Below, one piece after another: positions 1 through 7,821 of a stretch of 64,000 nt of DNA. Under the pieces are notes generated by a model. The model ran no database searches. It was given only the letters and a program-made list of their open reading frames with translations, and was not told the DNA's origin. Position numbers and translations under genes: made by a program. The DNA comes from Endozoicomonas gorgoniicola. Lineage in GTDB: Bacteria; Pseudomonadota; Gammaproteobacteria; Pseudomonadales; Endozoicomonadaceae. The stretch is taken from positions 4,578,501 to 4,642,500 of the forward strand of contig NZ_JAPFCC010000001.1 in the NCBI RefSeq assembly GCF_025562715.2, written 5' to 3'. Position 1 is the stretch's first letter; each line of letters starts with the position of its first letter.

Positions 1-27
1 TGCTCTTATCCGGGGAGGTCTGTTCAA

Positions 28-1657
28 CATGCGATTGGTCAATCCCAGTTCTCAGCCACTGGTTACAACAGGCTCGGCGGACAGGGTTCATCACCCTGTT
101 CGAGCAAACCCGATGACCACCAATAGCGCCTGCAGAAGTAATTCTGTGTGGTGATTGAACAGAAGTCAGCAGACGTCATAGTAGTTGTTCGACAGAAGTC
201 GTTAATCCGATTGGAAGTCGTCAACGAAGGACTGAACACCGACGAAAAGAGGAGACTGATTCCCTCAACACAGTGCAGCCGTCCGGCGACTCACTGGAGT
301 TGGCGAAAGAATCTTTAACCAGCTTTGAACCACGATCTACTGAGTTGCGCACTGGAACCTGCCAATTTGCTGAAAGCATGGAAACAAGTCAGAAGTAACA
401 AAGGAACTCCCGGAATAGATGGGATCACCATTGAAGCCTATCCTGACTTTGCCCGTCAGCGCTGGCCTTCAGCGCGCCAAGCCTTACTCAATGGGACTTA
501 CAGACCATCTCCCGTCCTCCGGGCTGTTATAGAAAAGCCCGATGGTGGAGAACGGTTGCTGGGCATCCCGACAGTCATGGATCGAGTGATACAACAGGCC
601 ATTGTGCAGGTATTATCACCCATCTTTGACCCTGACTTCTCTCCCAGCAGCTTTGGTTACAGACCGGGAAGGTCTGCACAAGATGCTGTACAGCAGGTTA
701 ATCGATACATTAAGCAGGGGCTGCATCAGGCGGTTGATGTTGATCTGAGTAAATTCTTTGACACAGTCAGCCACGATGTTCTTATGTCGAGAGTCTCTCG
801 AAAGATTCACGACAAGCGTCTGTTGAAGCTGATTGGCCGCTACCTTCGTGCTGGCGTCATGATTGATGGGCAATGCTACCCAACCCGGGTAGGTATGCCA
901 CAAGGCGGTCCACTTTCACCGCTGCTGTCGAATGTCCTTCTCGATGACCTGGACAAGGAGCTGGAGTACCGGGGGCATTGCTTCGCACGCTACTGCGATG
1001 ACTTTGTGATCCTTGTTGGCAGCCAGCGAGCTGGGGAGCGAGTGATGGAAAGCATCACAAGTTACCTTGAGCGCAAGCTGAAACTGAGGATAAACCCGAC
1101 AAAGAGCAAGGTGGTGAAAGCTACCGAAGCTGAGTTCCTGAGTTTTACCTTCACAGGGAAGCGAATCCGCTGGTCGGAGAAGAGTCTGAACCGTTTCAGG
1201 CGGAAAATCCTGAAACTCACTGGCCGAAGCTGGGGAGTATCGATGGAATATCGCTTGAAGAAGCTGACCGAATATATCCGGGGCTGGATGGGTTATTTCA
1301 GGATAACCGAATATTACAGTCCCATACCGCGACTGGATCAATGGATACGTCGGCGGATTCGCTGTTGTTTTATCAAGCAGTGGCGAAAGCCGAAAACCCG
1401 TTACAGAAATTTAATCAGGTTAGGTGTTGATCACATCAAGGCCGCCTCGATTGCAGCCAGTAGCAAAGGGTATTACCGGCTAAGCAAAACCTATGCGGCA
1501 CAGTTAGCATTAAACGACAGTTCTCTCAGTAAACTCGGGCTTGTTTCCCTGAAAGATTTGTGGATCAGGTTTCACCATCCTCGGTGAATCGCCCGGTGCG
1601 GACCCGCACGCCGGTGTGATGTGGGGGCTGGAGGTTAGAGACCTCCGGCTACCCGAT
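28..1657 (+). ncRNA. Group II intron (ribozyme with maturase gene inside)
   Basis: The reverse transcriptase/maturase gene lies inside, as expected for domain IV. After it, a domain V-like hairpin (about 1589-1620, with GTGC pairing GCAC and CCGG pairing CCGG) is followed by a domain VI-like hairpin (about 1626-1650), and the sequence then reads ACCCGAT, a typical intron 3' end. The 5' end is set by a 9-nt exon/intron pairing: bases 19-27 (TCTGTTCAA, candidate IBS1) are the exact reverse complement of 155-163 (TTGAACAGA, candidate EBS1). That puts the 5' junction at about 28-29. The first intron bases read ATGCG and not the usual GTGYG, so the exact nucleotide is uncertain. Confidence 0.75.
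325..1587 (+). CDS. ltrA: Group II intron reverse transcriptase/maturase
   Basis: Intron-encoded protein of 420 residues that splices its host intron and copies it into new DNA sites. The RT domain is complete: a GTPGIDG block near residue 30, the SSFGYRPGRSAQDA block, the GMPQGGPLSPLLSN block and the active-site Y223-C-D-D226 (YCDD in place of the commoner YADD). A maturase X / GIIM domain follows (around the IRGWMGYFR motif). No C-terminal HNH endonuclease domain is present, so this is an endonuclease-lacking type. The start is TTG at 325, with no strong ribosome binding site. The protein is full length for the En-minus class and the reading frame is intact, so the intron may be active. Confidence 0.9.
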   Translation: MNHDLLSCALEPANLLKAWKQVRSNKGTPGIDGITIEAYPDFARQRWPSARQALLNGTYRPSPVLRAVIEKPDGGERLLGIPTVMDRVIQQAIVQVLSPIFDPDFSPSSFGYRPGRSAQDAVQQVNRYIKQGLHQAVDVDLSKFFDTVSHDVLMSRVSRKIHDKRLLKLIGRYLRAGVMIDGQCYPTRVGMPQGGPLSPLLSNVLLDDLDKELEYRGHCFARYCDDFVILVGSQRAGERVMESITSYLERKLKLRINPTKSKVVKATEAEFLSFTFTGKRIRWSEKSLNRFRRKILKLTGRSWGVSMEYRLKKLTEYIRGWMGYFRITEYYSPIPRLDQWIRRRIRCCFIKQWRKPKTRYRNLIRLGVDHIKAASIAASSKGYYRLSKTYAAQLALNDSSLSKLGLVSLKDLWIRFHHPR

Positions 1658-1990
1658 TTAGCTGCCATCACAACTGCATTGTTCGTTGATAACTCCAAAC
1701 CAGAAGCTGCAACTCCCGCCATTTGCTGTGGGCTATCCGCCATGTAGAGCTGAGAGAGGCAGAGGTGTTGAGTTCACACTCTGAACCCAAAAGCTGAGAG
1801 TTTGTAAAACTTGATCCTTGCACTGAATCAAAAACCGACCAACTGCTTTAGACTTACCGCCAGTGACAGCAGAAAAGGTGGTGTGGCTGAAACTGGCGTT
1901 GCAAATTTTTTGCGAATGAAAGTAGGACTTTATCGCCAGGGGCAATGAACCCAACCCAACGTTGAGAGAGGCGCTATTGCTGACAAACAC
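1658..1990. mobile_element. Unidentified insertion, probably an IS remnant
   Basis: This stretch lies between the intron 3' end and the point where methylase homology stops (about 1991). Read leftwards, it has an open frame ending at 1733 with no family I recognise. It also has a short frame that starts at 1743 (ATGGCGGATAGC) and, across the removed intron, would end a few codons later. The group II intron therefore seems to sit in an older insertion that had itself broken the methylase gene. Neither terminal inverted repeats nor a transposase could be identified, so the call as an IS is inference. Confidence 0.35.
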
Positions 1991-2405
1991 CGAACTGAAC
2001 ATCACCCATCTTGTCATTCTGGATGGTGAGTTTGTCTTCGGTGCCGCCCTGGTAATCCACATTGTAGGGCGGGTCTGTCCACACCATATCCACAGGCTCA
2101 CCCTGTACCAGCTGTTCGATGTGTTCCGGGTTGGTGCCGTCGCCACACATCAGACGATGGGTGCCTAAAATCCAGATATCTCCGGGCTGGCAGGTGGTTT
2201 TCTCGCTGGGTTCCGGGCAGTCATCGTCGTCGGTCAGACCATCTTCCGGTTTATCCAGCAGGTCAGAGGAGGCGAGAGTTTCCAGCAGGCTGTTCAGCTC
2301 GTCATTGTCCACCTCGATGCCTTCCAACTCAGCAAGAGAATCAGACCGGATCTGGCAGTCCATGAATGACATGAATTCGTCGTCTAAAAAGGCCACTGAG
2401 AGCAA
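1991..2405 (-). pseudogene. Fragment of a DNA (adenine/cytosine-N4) methyltransferase, phage/plasmid type
   Basis: About 138 residues of a ParB-linked DNA modification methylase remain. Visible are the linker before the catalytic domain (GDIWILGTHRLMCGD) and the catalytic motif DPPYN, followed by LTIQNDKM. DPPY is motif IV of N6-adenine/N4-cytosine methylases and binds the target base; GTHRLMCGD precedes it in this family. Homology stops abruptly after about residue 138 (near 1991), where unrelated DNA begins, and the N-terminal ParB-like part is missing beyond 2405. With both ends lost the fragment cannot be functional. Such methylases usually come with prophages or plasmids, so this is probably the scar of an old mobile element. 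Confidence 0.75.
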
Positions 2406-2489
2406 TGAGTAAAATTAAAAATAGCCCCAACCCAGCCCCAGGCTATCTGAAAACAGCCATAAACAGCTGATTAGATGGACTATTTTGCT

Positions 2490-2522
2490 TTTGTTGCTTT
2501 TTCGGTCAGTAGAAGCAACAAA
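2490..2522. repeat. Perfect 10-bp inverted repeat upstream of hslO
   Basis: TTTGTTGCTT (2490-2499) and AAGCAACAAA (2513-2522) are exact reverse complements separated by 13 bases. The element lies just upstream of the hslO -10 box at 2545-2550, where the -35 region or an operator would be. It could be an operator, or a hairpin left from the mobile DNA to the left. Confidence 0.45.
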
Positions 2523-2544
2523 TGAGAATCAAAAAGCGAGTCGC

Positions 2545-2550
2545 TATAAT
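2545..2550 (+). promoter_or_regulatory. Candidate -10 box of hslO
   Basis: A perfect TATAAT lies 51 bases upstream of the hslO start. No good -35 match is seen at 17 bases; the inverted repeat at 2490-2522 overlaps that region. Confidence 0.45.
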
Positions 2551-2600
2551 CTCCTGATCCAAAATTCTTTTTAAGAAAACAACAGAGGCTGTAAGCCTGA

Positions 2601-3476
2601 ATGATGAGTAAAAACTCCGCTCAACGCTTTTTGTTTGAAAACGCCGATATTCGTGGCGAAATCATTTCCATGGACAGCTGTTTTACCGATGCGCTGGCTG
2701 CCCATGACTACCCACAGAATGTGCGTGAACTGCTGGGAGAGCTGGCAACCGCTGCCCTGCTGCTGAGTTCCACGCTGAAGTTCGAAGGTATTCTCAGCCT
2801 GCAGGCAAAGGGTGAAGGCCCTCTGTCCCTGCTGATGGTTGAATGTACTGATCAGAAAACCTTTCGAGCGCTGGCTCGCTGGGAGGAAGGTGCCGACCTG
2901 TCCGGCCTCGGTCTTAAAGCCCTGCTGGGTAAAGGTACGCTGGTGATGACCATCGATCCTCACAAAGGTAACCGTTATCAGGGGGTTGTGCCTCTGCATC
3001 ATGAATCCCTCGCAGACAGCCTGAAAGACTATTTCCAGCAGTCAGAGCAGCTGCCGACCGAGTTCTGGATTGCCAGTAATGGTGACCAGTGTGCGGGTAT
3101 GCTGTTGCAGGCTCTGCCAGCGGGTGTCGAGGCGTCCGATGACGTTCGTGAAGAGTCGTGGAACAGACTCTCTATTCTGGCGAACACGGTGACCAGCGAT
3201 GAACTGCTGTCTCTGGATCATGAAACGTTGCTGAACCGTCTTTACCATGAAGAAGACGTTCGTCTGTTTGATGAAGAGCCGGTTGCATTCAACTGTAACT
3301 GTTCCCGCCCAAGAAGTGCCAAAATTCTGCATAGCCTGGGGCGTGCAGAAATTGACGCTATTCTTGCAGAAAGTGGTGAAGTGGCTATGGACTGTCAGTT
3401 CTGCAACCAGAAATACGTTTTTTCTGAAACAGATGTTGCGGAAATTTTTTCGGGTCAGGAGCCCAGGCCGCACTGA
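2601..3476 (+). CDS. hslO: Redox-regulated chaperone Hsp33
   Basis: Cytoplasmic holdase chaperone that is switched on by oxidation and protects unfolding proteins during oxidative stress. It has 291 residues, the usual length. The C-terminal zinc/redox switch is complete: C232-x-C234 and C265-x-x-C268, the four cysteines that bind zinc when reduced. The start is ATG 2601 (or the adjacent ATG 2604), with AGAGG about 13 bases upstream. A hairpin terminator follows at 3502-3528. The next gene in the same direction is pckA, an order also known from Pseudomonas. Confidence 0.96.
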   Translation: MMSKNSAQRFLFENADIRGEIISMDSCFTDALAAHDYPQNVRELLGELATAALLLSSTLKFEGILSLQAKGEGPLSLLMVECTDQKTFRALARWEEGADLSGLGLKALLGKGTLVMTIDPHKGNRYQGVVPLHHESLADSLKDYFQQSEQLPTEFWIASNGDQCAGMLLQALPAGVEASDDVREESWNRLSILANTVTSDELLSLDHETLLNRLYHEEDVRLFDEEPVAFNCNCSRPRSAKILHSLGRAEIDAILAESGEVAMDCQFCNQKYVFSETDVAEIFSGQEPRPH

Positions 3477-3501
3477 TCCGGCTTGTTTCTGATCTATCTG
3501 T

Positions 3502-3528
3502 AGCAGCCTGATGCAATGTCAGGCTGCT
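3502..3528 (+). terminator. Terminator hairpin after hslO
   Basis: AGCAGCCTGA (3502-3511) pairs perfectly with TCAGGCTGCT (3519-3528) around a 7-base loop. The following T tract is weak (GCTTTACC), so termination may be partial. Confidence 0.6.
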
Positions 3529-3840
3529 GCTTTACCTGACGCACCAGGAGGCAACGCAAAACAACATCAAAATGCTCACCTATTGTGCTATCAGCACCTT
3601 GTATTAACAAACTTTGACTTCAGACAACGTTTTCCAATTCGATAACCGTTAGCTTATTAAATAAATAGAGTAGTCAGGAAATAAGCTAAGCCTTTTAGAT
3701 AACATTTTTAGAGTCAATATAACGAACAATAAGTTTAAGTTGTTTTATTTATAACTTAAGATGTGCGCAAGCACACAGAATAACAAAGTTTTTCATAATA
3801 GAGCATAAATAACTACTACAAGCTTGGGAGAGCTATTGCT
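3529..3840. other. Intergenic region and leader of pckA
   Basis: AT-rich leader without a gene. It holds a 7-bp inverted repeat (TTAAGTT 3735-3741 / AACTTAA 3753-3759) and a small hairpin (TGTGC 3762-3766 / GCACA 3771-3775) upstream of the pckA ribosome binding site (GGGAG, 3826-3830). These may be control sites, but no known regulator motif is matched. Confidence 0.4.
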
Positions 3841-5472
3841 ATGAGTGAAGCCAATGTAAATGTCGTGCTGGACCCCGAAGCCCTGGTTAAGGTCGGTATC
3901 AGGGATGTTCAGGAAATCGTTTACAATCCGTCGTATGATGCCCTGTTTAAAGAAGAAACCAGGCCGGAGCTGGAAGGTTACGAAAAAGGAGTTGTTACTG
4001 AACTCGGCGCTGTAGCAGTGGATACCGGCATTTTCACTGGACGCTCCCCCAAAGATAAATGGATTGTTAAGGACGAGACCACAGAAGACACTATGTGGTG
4101 GACTACGGAAGAATCCAGAAACGACAACAAACCGATCAATCAGGAAGTGTGGAATCATCTGAAGAGTCTGGTGACTACACAGCTGTCTGGCAAACGACTG
4201 TTTGTAATTGATGGTTTCTGCGGTGCGAATCCTGACACCCGACTGAGTATCCGCATTGTGACAGAAGTGGCCTGGCAGGCACACTTTGTGAAAAACATGT
4301 TCATCCGTCCAACCGAAGAAGAGCTGAAGACCTTTGAGCCAGACTTCGTGGTGATGAACGGTGCCAGGACCACAAACCCACAATGGAAAGAGCAGGGACT
4401 GAACTCTGAAAACTTCATTGCCTTCAACCTGACTGAAAAGCTGCAGGTTATCGGTGGCACCTGGTATGGCGGTGAAATGAAGAAAGGTATGTTTGCCCTG
4501 ATGAACTACCTGTTACCTCTGCGCGGCATTGCCTCCATGCACTGTTCTGCCAACGTAGGTGAAAAAGGCGATGTTGCCGTATTCTTTGGTTTGTCCGGTA
4601 CGGGCAAGACGACACTGTCTGCAGACCCTAAACGGGCATTGATTGGTGATGATGAACACGGCTGGGATGACGACGGCGTCTTTAATTTTGAAGGTGGTTG
4701 CTATGCCAAGACCATCAAGCTGACCGAAGAAAACGAACCCGATATCTACCGTGCTATTCGTCGCGACGCTTTGCTGGAAAACGTGACCGTCAGTGCTGAC
4801 GGAAAAATTGATTTTGACGACAGTTCCAAGACAGAAAATACCCGGGTGTCCTATCCGCTGTATCACATTGATAACATTGTTAAACCGGTTTCCAGGGCTG
4901 GTCATGCCAAGCGGGTTATCTTTCTGACTGCTGATGCCTTTGGTGTTCTGCCTCCGGTTTCCAAACTGACGCCTGAACAGACCAAGTACCACTTCCTGTC
5001 TGGCTTTACTGCCAAGCTGGCAGGCACCGAGCGTGGTATTACCGAACCTACACCAACCTTCTCTTCCTGCTTCGGTGCAGCCTTCCTGACTCTGCATCCC
5101 ACCCAGTATGCAGAGGAGCTGGTGAAGAAGATGGAAGAACACGGTGCTACGGCGTATCTGGTGAATACGGGCTGGAATGGTACCGGCAAGCGTATTTCCA
5201 TCCAGGCCACCCGCGCCATCATTGATGCCATTATGGATGGCTCTATTGATGAAGCTGAAACAAAGACTATGCCGTATTTTGGCTTGCATGTACCTCAGAG
5301 TGTCAACGGGGTAGACGATGCCATCCTGAACCCTCAGGACACTTATGAAGATAAGGCTGAGTGGGAGCGCAAGACCCAGGATCTGGCGGATCGCTTTATT
5401 ACTAATTTCAACAAGTTCACTGACAACGAGGAGGGGAAGGCTCTGGTGTCTGCCGGTCCAAAGCTGGATTGA
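3841..5472 (+). CDS. pckA: Phosphoenolpyruvate carboxykinase (ATP)
   Basis: Converts oxaloacetate and ATP to phosphoenolpyruvate, CO2 and ADP (EC 4.1.1.49), the entry step of gluconeogenesis, in the cytoplasm. It has 543 residues, close to the E. coli enzyme (540). The P-loop GLSGTGKTT is at residues 250-258, and the substrate-site motif RSPKDKW is near residue 65. The metal-binding DDEHGW segment follows the P-loop. The start ATG has GGGAG 10 bases upstream. The gene is transcribed alone and ends at a strong bidirectional terminator shared with the convergent gene on its right. Confidence 0.97.
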   Translation: MSEANVNVVLDPEALVKVGIRDVQEIVYNPSYDALFKEETRPELEGYEKGVVTELGAVAVDTGIFTGRSPKDKWIVKDETTEDTMWWTTEESRNDNKPINQEVWNHLKSLVTTQLSGKRLFVIDGFCGANPDTRLSIRIVTEVAWQAHFVKNMFIRPTEEELKTFEPDFVVMNGARTTNPQWKEQGLNSENFIAFNLTEKLQVIGGTWYGGEMKKGMFALMNYLLPLRGIASMHCSANVGEKGDVAVFFGLSGTGKTTLSADPKRALIGDDEHGWDDDGVFNFEGGCYAKTIKLTEENEPDIYRAIRRDALLENVTVSADGKIDFDDSSKTENTRVSYPLYHIDNIVKPVSRAGHAKRVIFLTADAFGVLPPVSKLTPEQTKYHFLSGFTAKLAGTERGITEPTPTFSSCFGAAFLTLHPTQYAEELVKKMEEHGATAYLVNTGWNGTGKRISIQATRAIIDAIMDGSIDEAETKTMPYFGLHVPQSVNGVDDAILNPQDTYEDKAEWERKTQDLADRFITNFNKFTDNEEGKALVSAGPKLD

Positions 5473-5526
5473 TTAACCACCTTTAGAAAAAAGTTTCAAC
5501 GTCTTTTATACCTTTAGTACCTGAAT

Positions 5527-5554
5527 GAAAACGGGAGCCCTGGCTCCCGTTTTC
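5527..5554. terminator. Bidirectional terminator between pckA and the convergent effector-like gene
   Basis: GAAAACGGGAGC (5527-5538) pairs perfectly with GCTCCCGTTTTC (5543-5554) around a CCTG tetraloop. The A and T ends make it work in both directions. Its right end overlaps the stop codon of the leftward gene by two bases. Confidence 0.9.
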
Positions 5555-7046
5555 ATGTGTAGTATGGGTCTTCAAACATCTCGATCTGTTCTTTATAAGC
5601 GTCTTCCATACGGTTTTTTAGTATCTTGAAAGCGTGGAGGGCGGGTTCCAGACGATCCTGAAATTCGGGGTGATCTTCGGTCATATACAATAACTCGCCT
5701 AGAGACTTGGTTAACTGTATGGCAATAGGGGTTAAGCCATCGATAGTTTGTGGTGGTTTATCCATGTTCTTAATCTGCGATACAACCTCTTGAATCTTAG
5801 CTTTCCATCTGCCATCCATCGTGTATTTTACGGGTAATGATCCTAATTTTTCACATATGTGACTTAGAGAAAGTTTAGGTTTGCTTGAAACATTATACCG
5901 TTCGACCTCTTTATCCAGTGCGTCAGCACTCGTATTCAGGTTATCTAATGTTTCCAGCAGCTTGGCTGAATATTTCTCCATATCACCTTGTGTGGTGACT
6001 AAGGAGGGTGAAAAGGTGTTGAAAAGCTCTGAACCTCCTGCTTTCAGAAGGGACAGACACATGCCAGAGCAGTTTTGCGTCTTACTGAGTGTTTTATAGA
6101 AGTGTTCAGGGTGATCCGGGTCTTGAACCGCTTCCCAACGTTCGCGCATTTTGTCTAAATCAAGGCCAAACATGATGAAAGTTTCCTTGCCTGATTCCTG
6201 ATGCTTATCAAAGCCAACGCAGGGTAAATAGTGTTTCTCTGCCCGTCTTTGCCATTCGGCACCATTTTTACTGGATGTTTTTTGGAAAGGTAAAGGGTTG
6301 TAGTTTGCTTCTTTGATGGTTCTGTCCGTTATTTTGGGAACAGCATCTTGATGACTATCTGATTGAGATAACAGCGTTTGGGACGGCTCTGCTTCGTCAT
6401 TAGCTATTAACTTACGTGCATCTACACCGTCTTGTAGTTTGAATTTTGTATCAGGCCGAAGATACATACCTTTCTCTTTTCGATAGCTTTTAGGAGTTTC
6501 AGGGAAATCCTGTGCAAGATATCGATACAGCTTCATTCTAATAGGAGCAAGCAGCCGCTTAAATAGGTTTTTAGATTGGTTCCAGTTAATTAGTCGAATG
6601 TCTCCTGGTGCCCATGTAGCGTATTCATTGACTCCAGCAATTTTATCTTTCATCGATAAAGCAGTATGAATACTGGAGTCTTTTTTCCCGGGAGTTGTCC
6701 AGTGCCTAACAACAATATGCCGTGACATACTTTTAGCATCACCACGACTCCATTTGAAATCTTCAGGCACATCAAAAACAGAAGCTTTACGAGTACAGAG
6801 TTTTTTTTCTTCCAGTTCCTGCAAGCTGGAAACCACCGGTTTCATCGCTGTAAGCTCTGCCACCGTGTTTGATGAAGGAATCTTGACCTGACGCGTTATT
6901 CCGCTTTTCAACTTTGCCCAGCCAACGGATAAAAAGCCTGCTTTTTTGCCCTGCGCCTTGTTTTGTGCATTAGAAACCTGTGCGGCAAAGCTGGCAGCAT
7001 CAGCCCTGCTTTTGAAAACATAGGTGGTGAAGCCTGCTTTGCTCAT
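5553..7046 (-). CDS. Candidate effector with permuted papain-like (Cys-His) fold
   Basis: A 497-residue protein with no signal peptide or membrane segment. I do not recognise a named family, but the layout matches a class of permuted papain-fold proteins in which the histidine comes before the cysteine. There is a His block at residues 125-150 (H127 in SIHTAL, then EYATWAPGD) and, much later, a Cys block N325-C326-S-G followed by LLKAGG. The segment before the Cys (GLDLDKMRERW) fits the same pattern. The C-terminal 150 residues look helical. The start ATG at 7046 has AAAGG close upstream. The gene stands alone between pckA and a ceramidase fragment. A host-directed hydrolase is the best guess; the substrate is unknown. 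Confidence 0.6.
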   Translation of the reverse strand: MSKAGFTTYVFKSRADAASFAAQVSNAQNKAQGKKAGFLSVGWAKLKSGITRQVKIPSSNTVAELTAMKPVVSSLQELEEKKLCTRKASVFDVPEDFKWSRGDAKSMSRHIVVRHWTTPGKKDSSIHTALSMKDKIAGVNEYATWAPGDIRLINWNQSKNLFKRLLAPIRMKLYRYLAQDFPETPKSYRKEKGMYLRPDTKFKLQDGVDARKLIANDEAEPSQTLLSQSDSHQDAVPKITDRTIKEANYNPLPFQKTSSKNGAEWQRRAEKHYLPCVGFDKHQESGKETFIMFGLDLDKMRERWEAVQDPDHPEHFYKTLSKTQNCSGMCLSLLKAGGSELFNTFSPSLVTTQGDMEKYSAKLLETLDNLNTSADALDKEVERYNVSSKPKLSLSHICEKLGSLPVKYTMDGRWKAKIQEVVSQIKNMDKPPQTIDGLTPIAIQLTKSLGELLYMTEDHPEFQDRLEPALHAFKILKNRMEDAYKEQIEMFEDPYYT

Positions 7047-7075
7047 GCCTTTAGCCTTGTGGATAGGTTAACCTG

Positions 7076-7705
7076 CTAGTTGCATCGGCTATGGCATGAA
7101 ATTATGAAGCGTTCCCGAATACTCTGATCAGTCAGTAATTGAATGGTCAGAATCTGTGGGATGATATCGTTGTTTTTTGTACGACGATTGTAGCCTTTTA
7201 AGTCATTGCTGGTGGCAGCATGCAGCGACACTTTTTGTGCTTTTCCCCAGGCCTTTTTTGCCGCTTCAACAGTGGTTTCGACAATGGCTTGTTCCTGTTG
7301 TTCGTTCAGCCCACCCCTCAAGCCCTGCAAATCAATACTGCTGTGCGTATGAGTGGCCGTGAGAATAATGTTTTCTTTTGCCAGCCGGGTTTCTGTTGAC
7401 AGGCGCTCCCGCACTGTTTTTGCCAGCGCCTGGCTGAAACCAATAGCGTCCAGTGAAATAAATACCAGAGAGTCGTTCACTTCATCGGTCAGGAACAGCG
7501 CCTGTACGCCAATGGGGTCATGGGAAACTGTGGCATGACGCCAGCAAAGCATGCCATAACCGGCCATACAGACGGCCTTGTCGCTGGTTTCAGGGTGTTT
7601 AGTATACGGGATAGACTGGCTGCTAAAGCCTGCACGCCATCCAGATGCACTCTGGCAGACAAATAGAAGAGCAAAGCACAGATTCAGGACTGTTGTTTTA
7701 TTCAT
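7076..7705 (-). pseudogene. Truncated neutral ceramidase, N-terminal part
   Basis: About 209 residues resembling the N-terminal half of neutral/alkaline non-lysosomal ceramidases, zinc amidases that split ceramide to sphingosine and fatty acid. Visible are AGYG, the HDPIGVQAL segment and the zinc-site motif TATHTHSS. I place the start at ATG 7705, giving MNKTTVLNLCFALLFVCQS, a good export signal; upstream TTG starts fit less well. Family members are normally 400-700 residues, and here the frame ends soon after the ATSNDLKGYNRRTKN segment, so the rest of the catalytic domain is gone. It is probably a decayed gene. It runs divergently from tex. Confidence 0.65.
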
Positions 7706-7821
7706 AACCATCTGAACTGGTTTTCTGATCGCTAACTCAACCTCTGCTACAGACAAAACGTCATGAACCGTTATAATTCTCCATCCAAATTCAAAGCGCT
7801 ATAAATAACGAGTAAGGTTTT

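Noticed and set aside
1733..2146. Leftward open frame of 137 residues as a gene
   Set aside because: Its right part is another frame of the methylase fragment and its left part is unrecognised; no start signal. Kept only as part of the unidentified insertion.
3762..3775. TGTGC/GCACA hairpin as a CRP site before pckA
   Set aside because: The spacing between the TGTG and CACA halves is six bases and not the eight of CRP sites.
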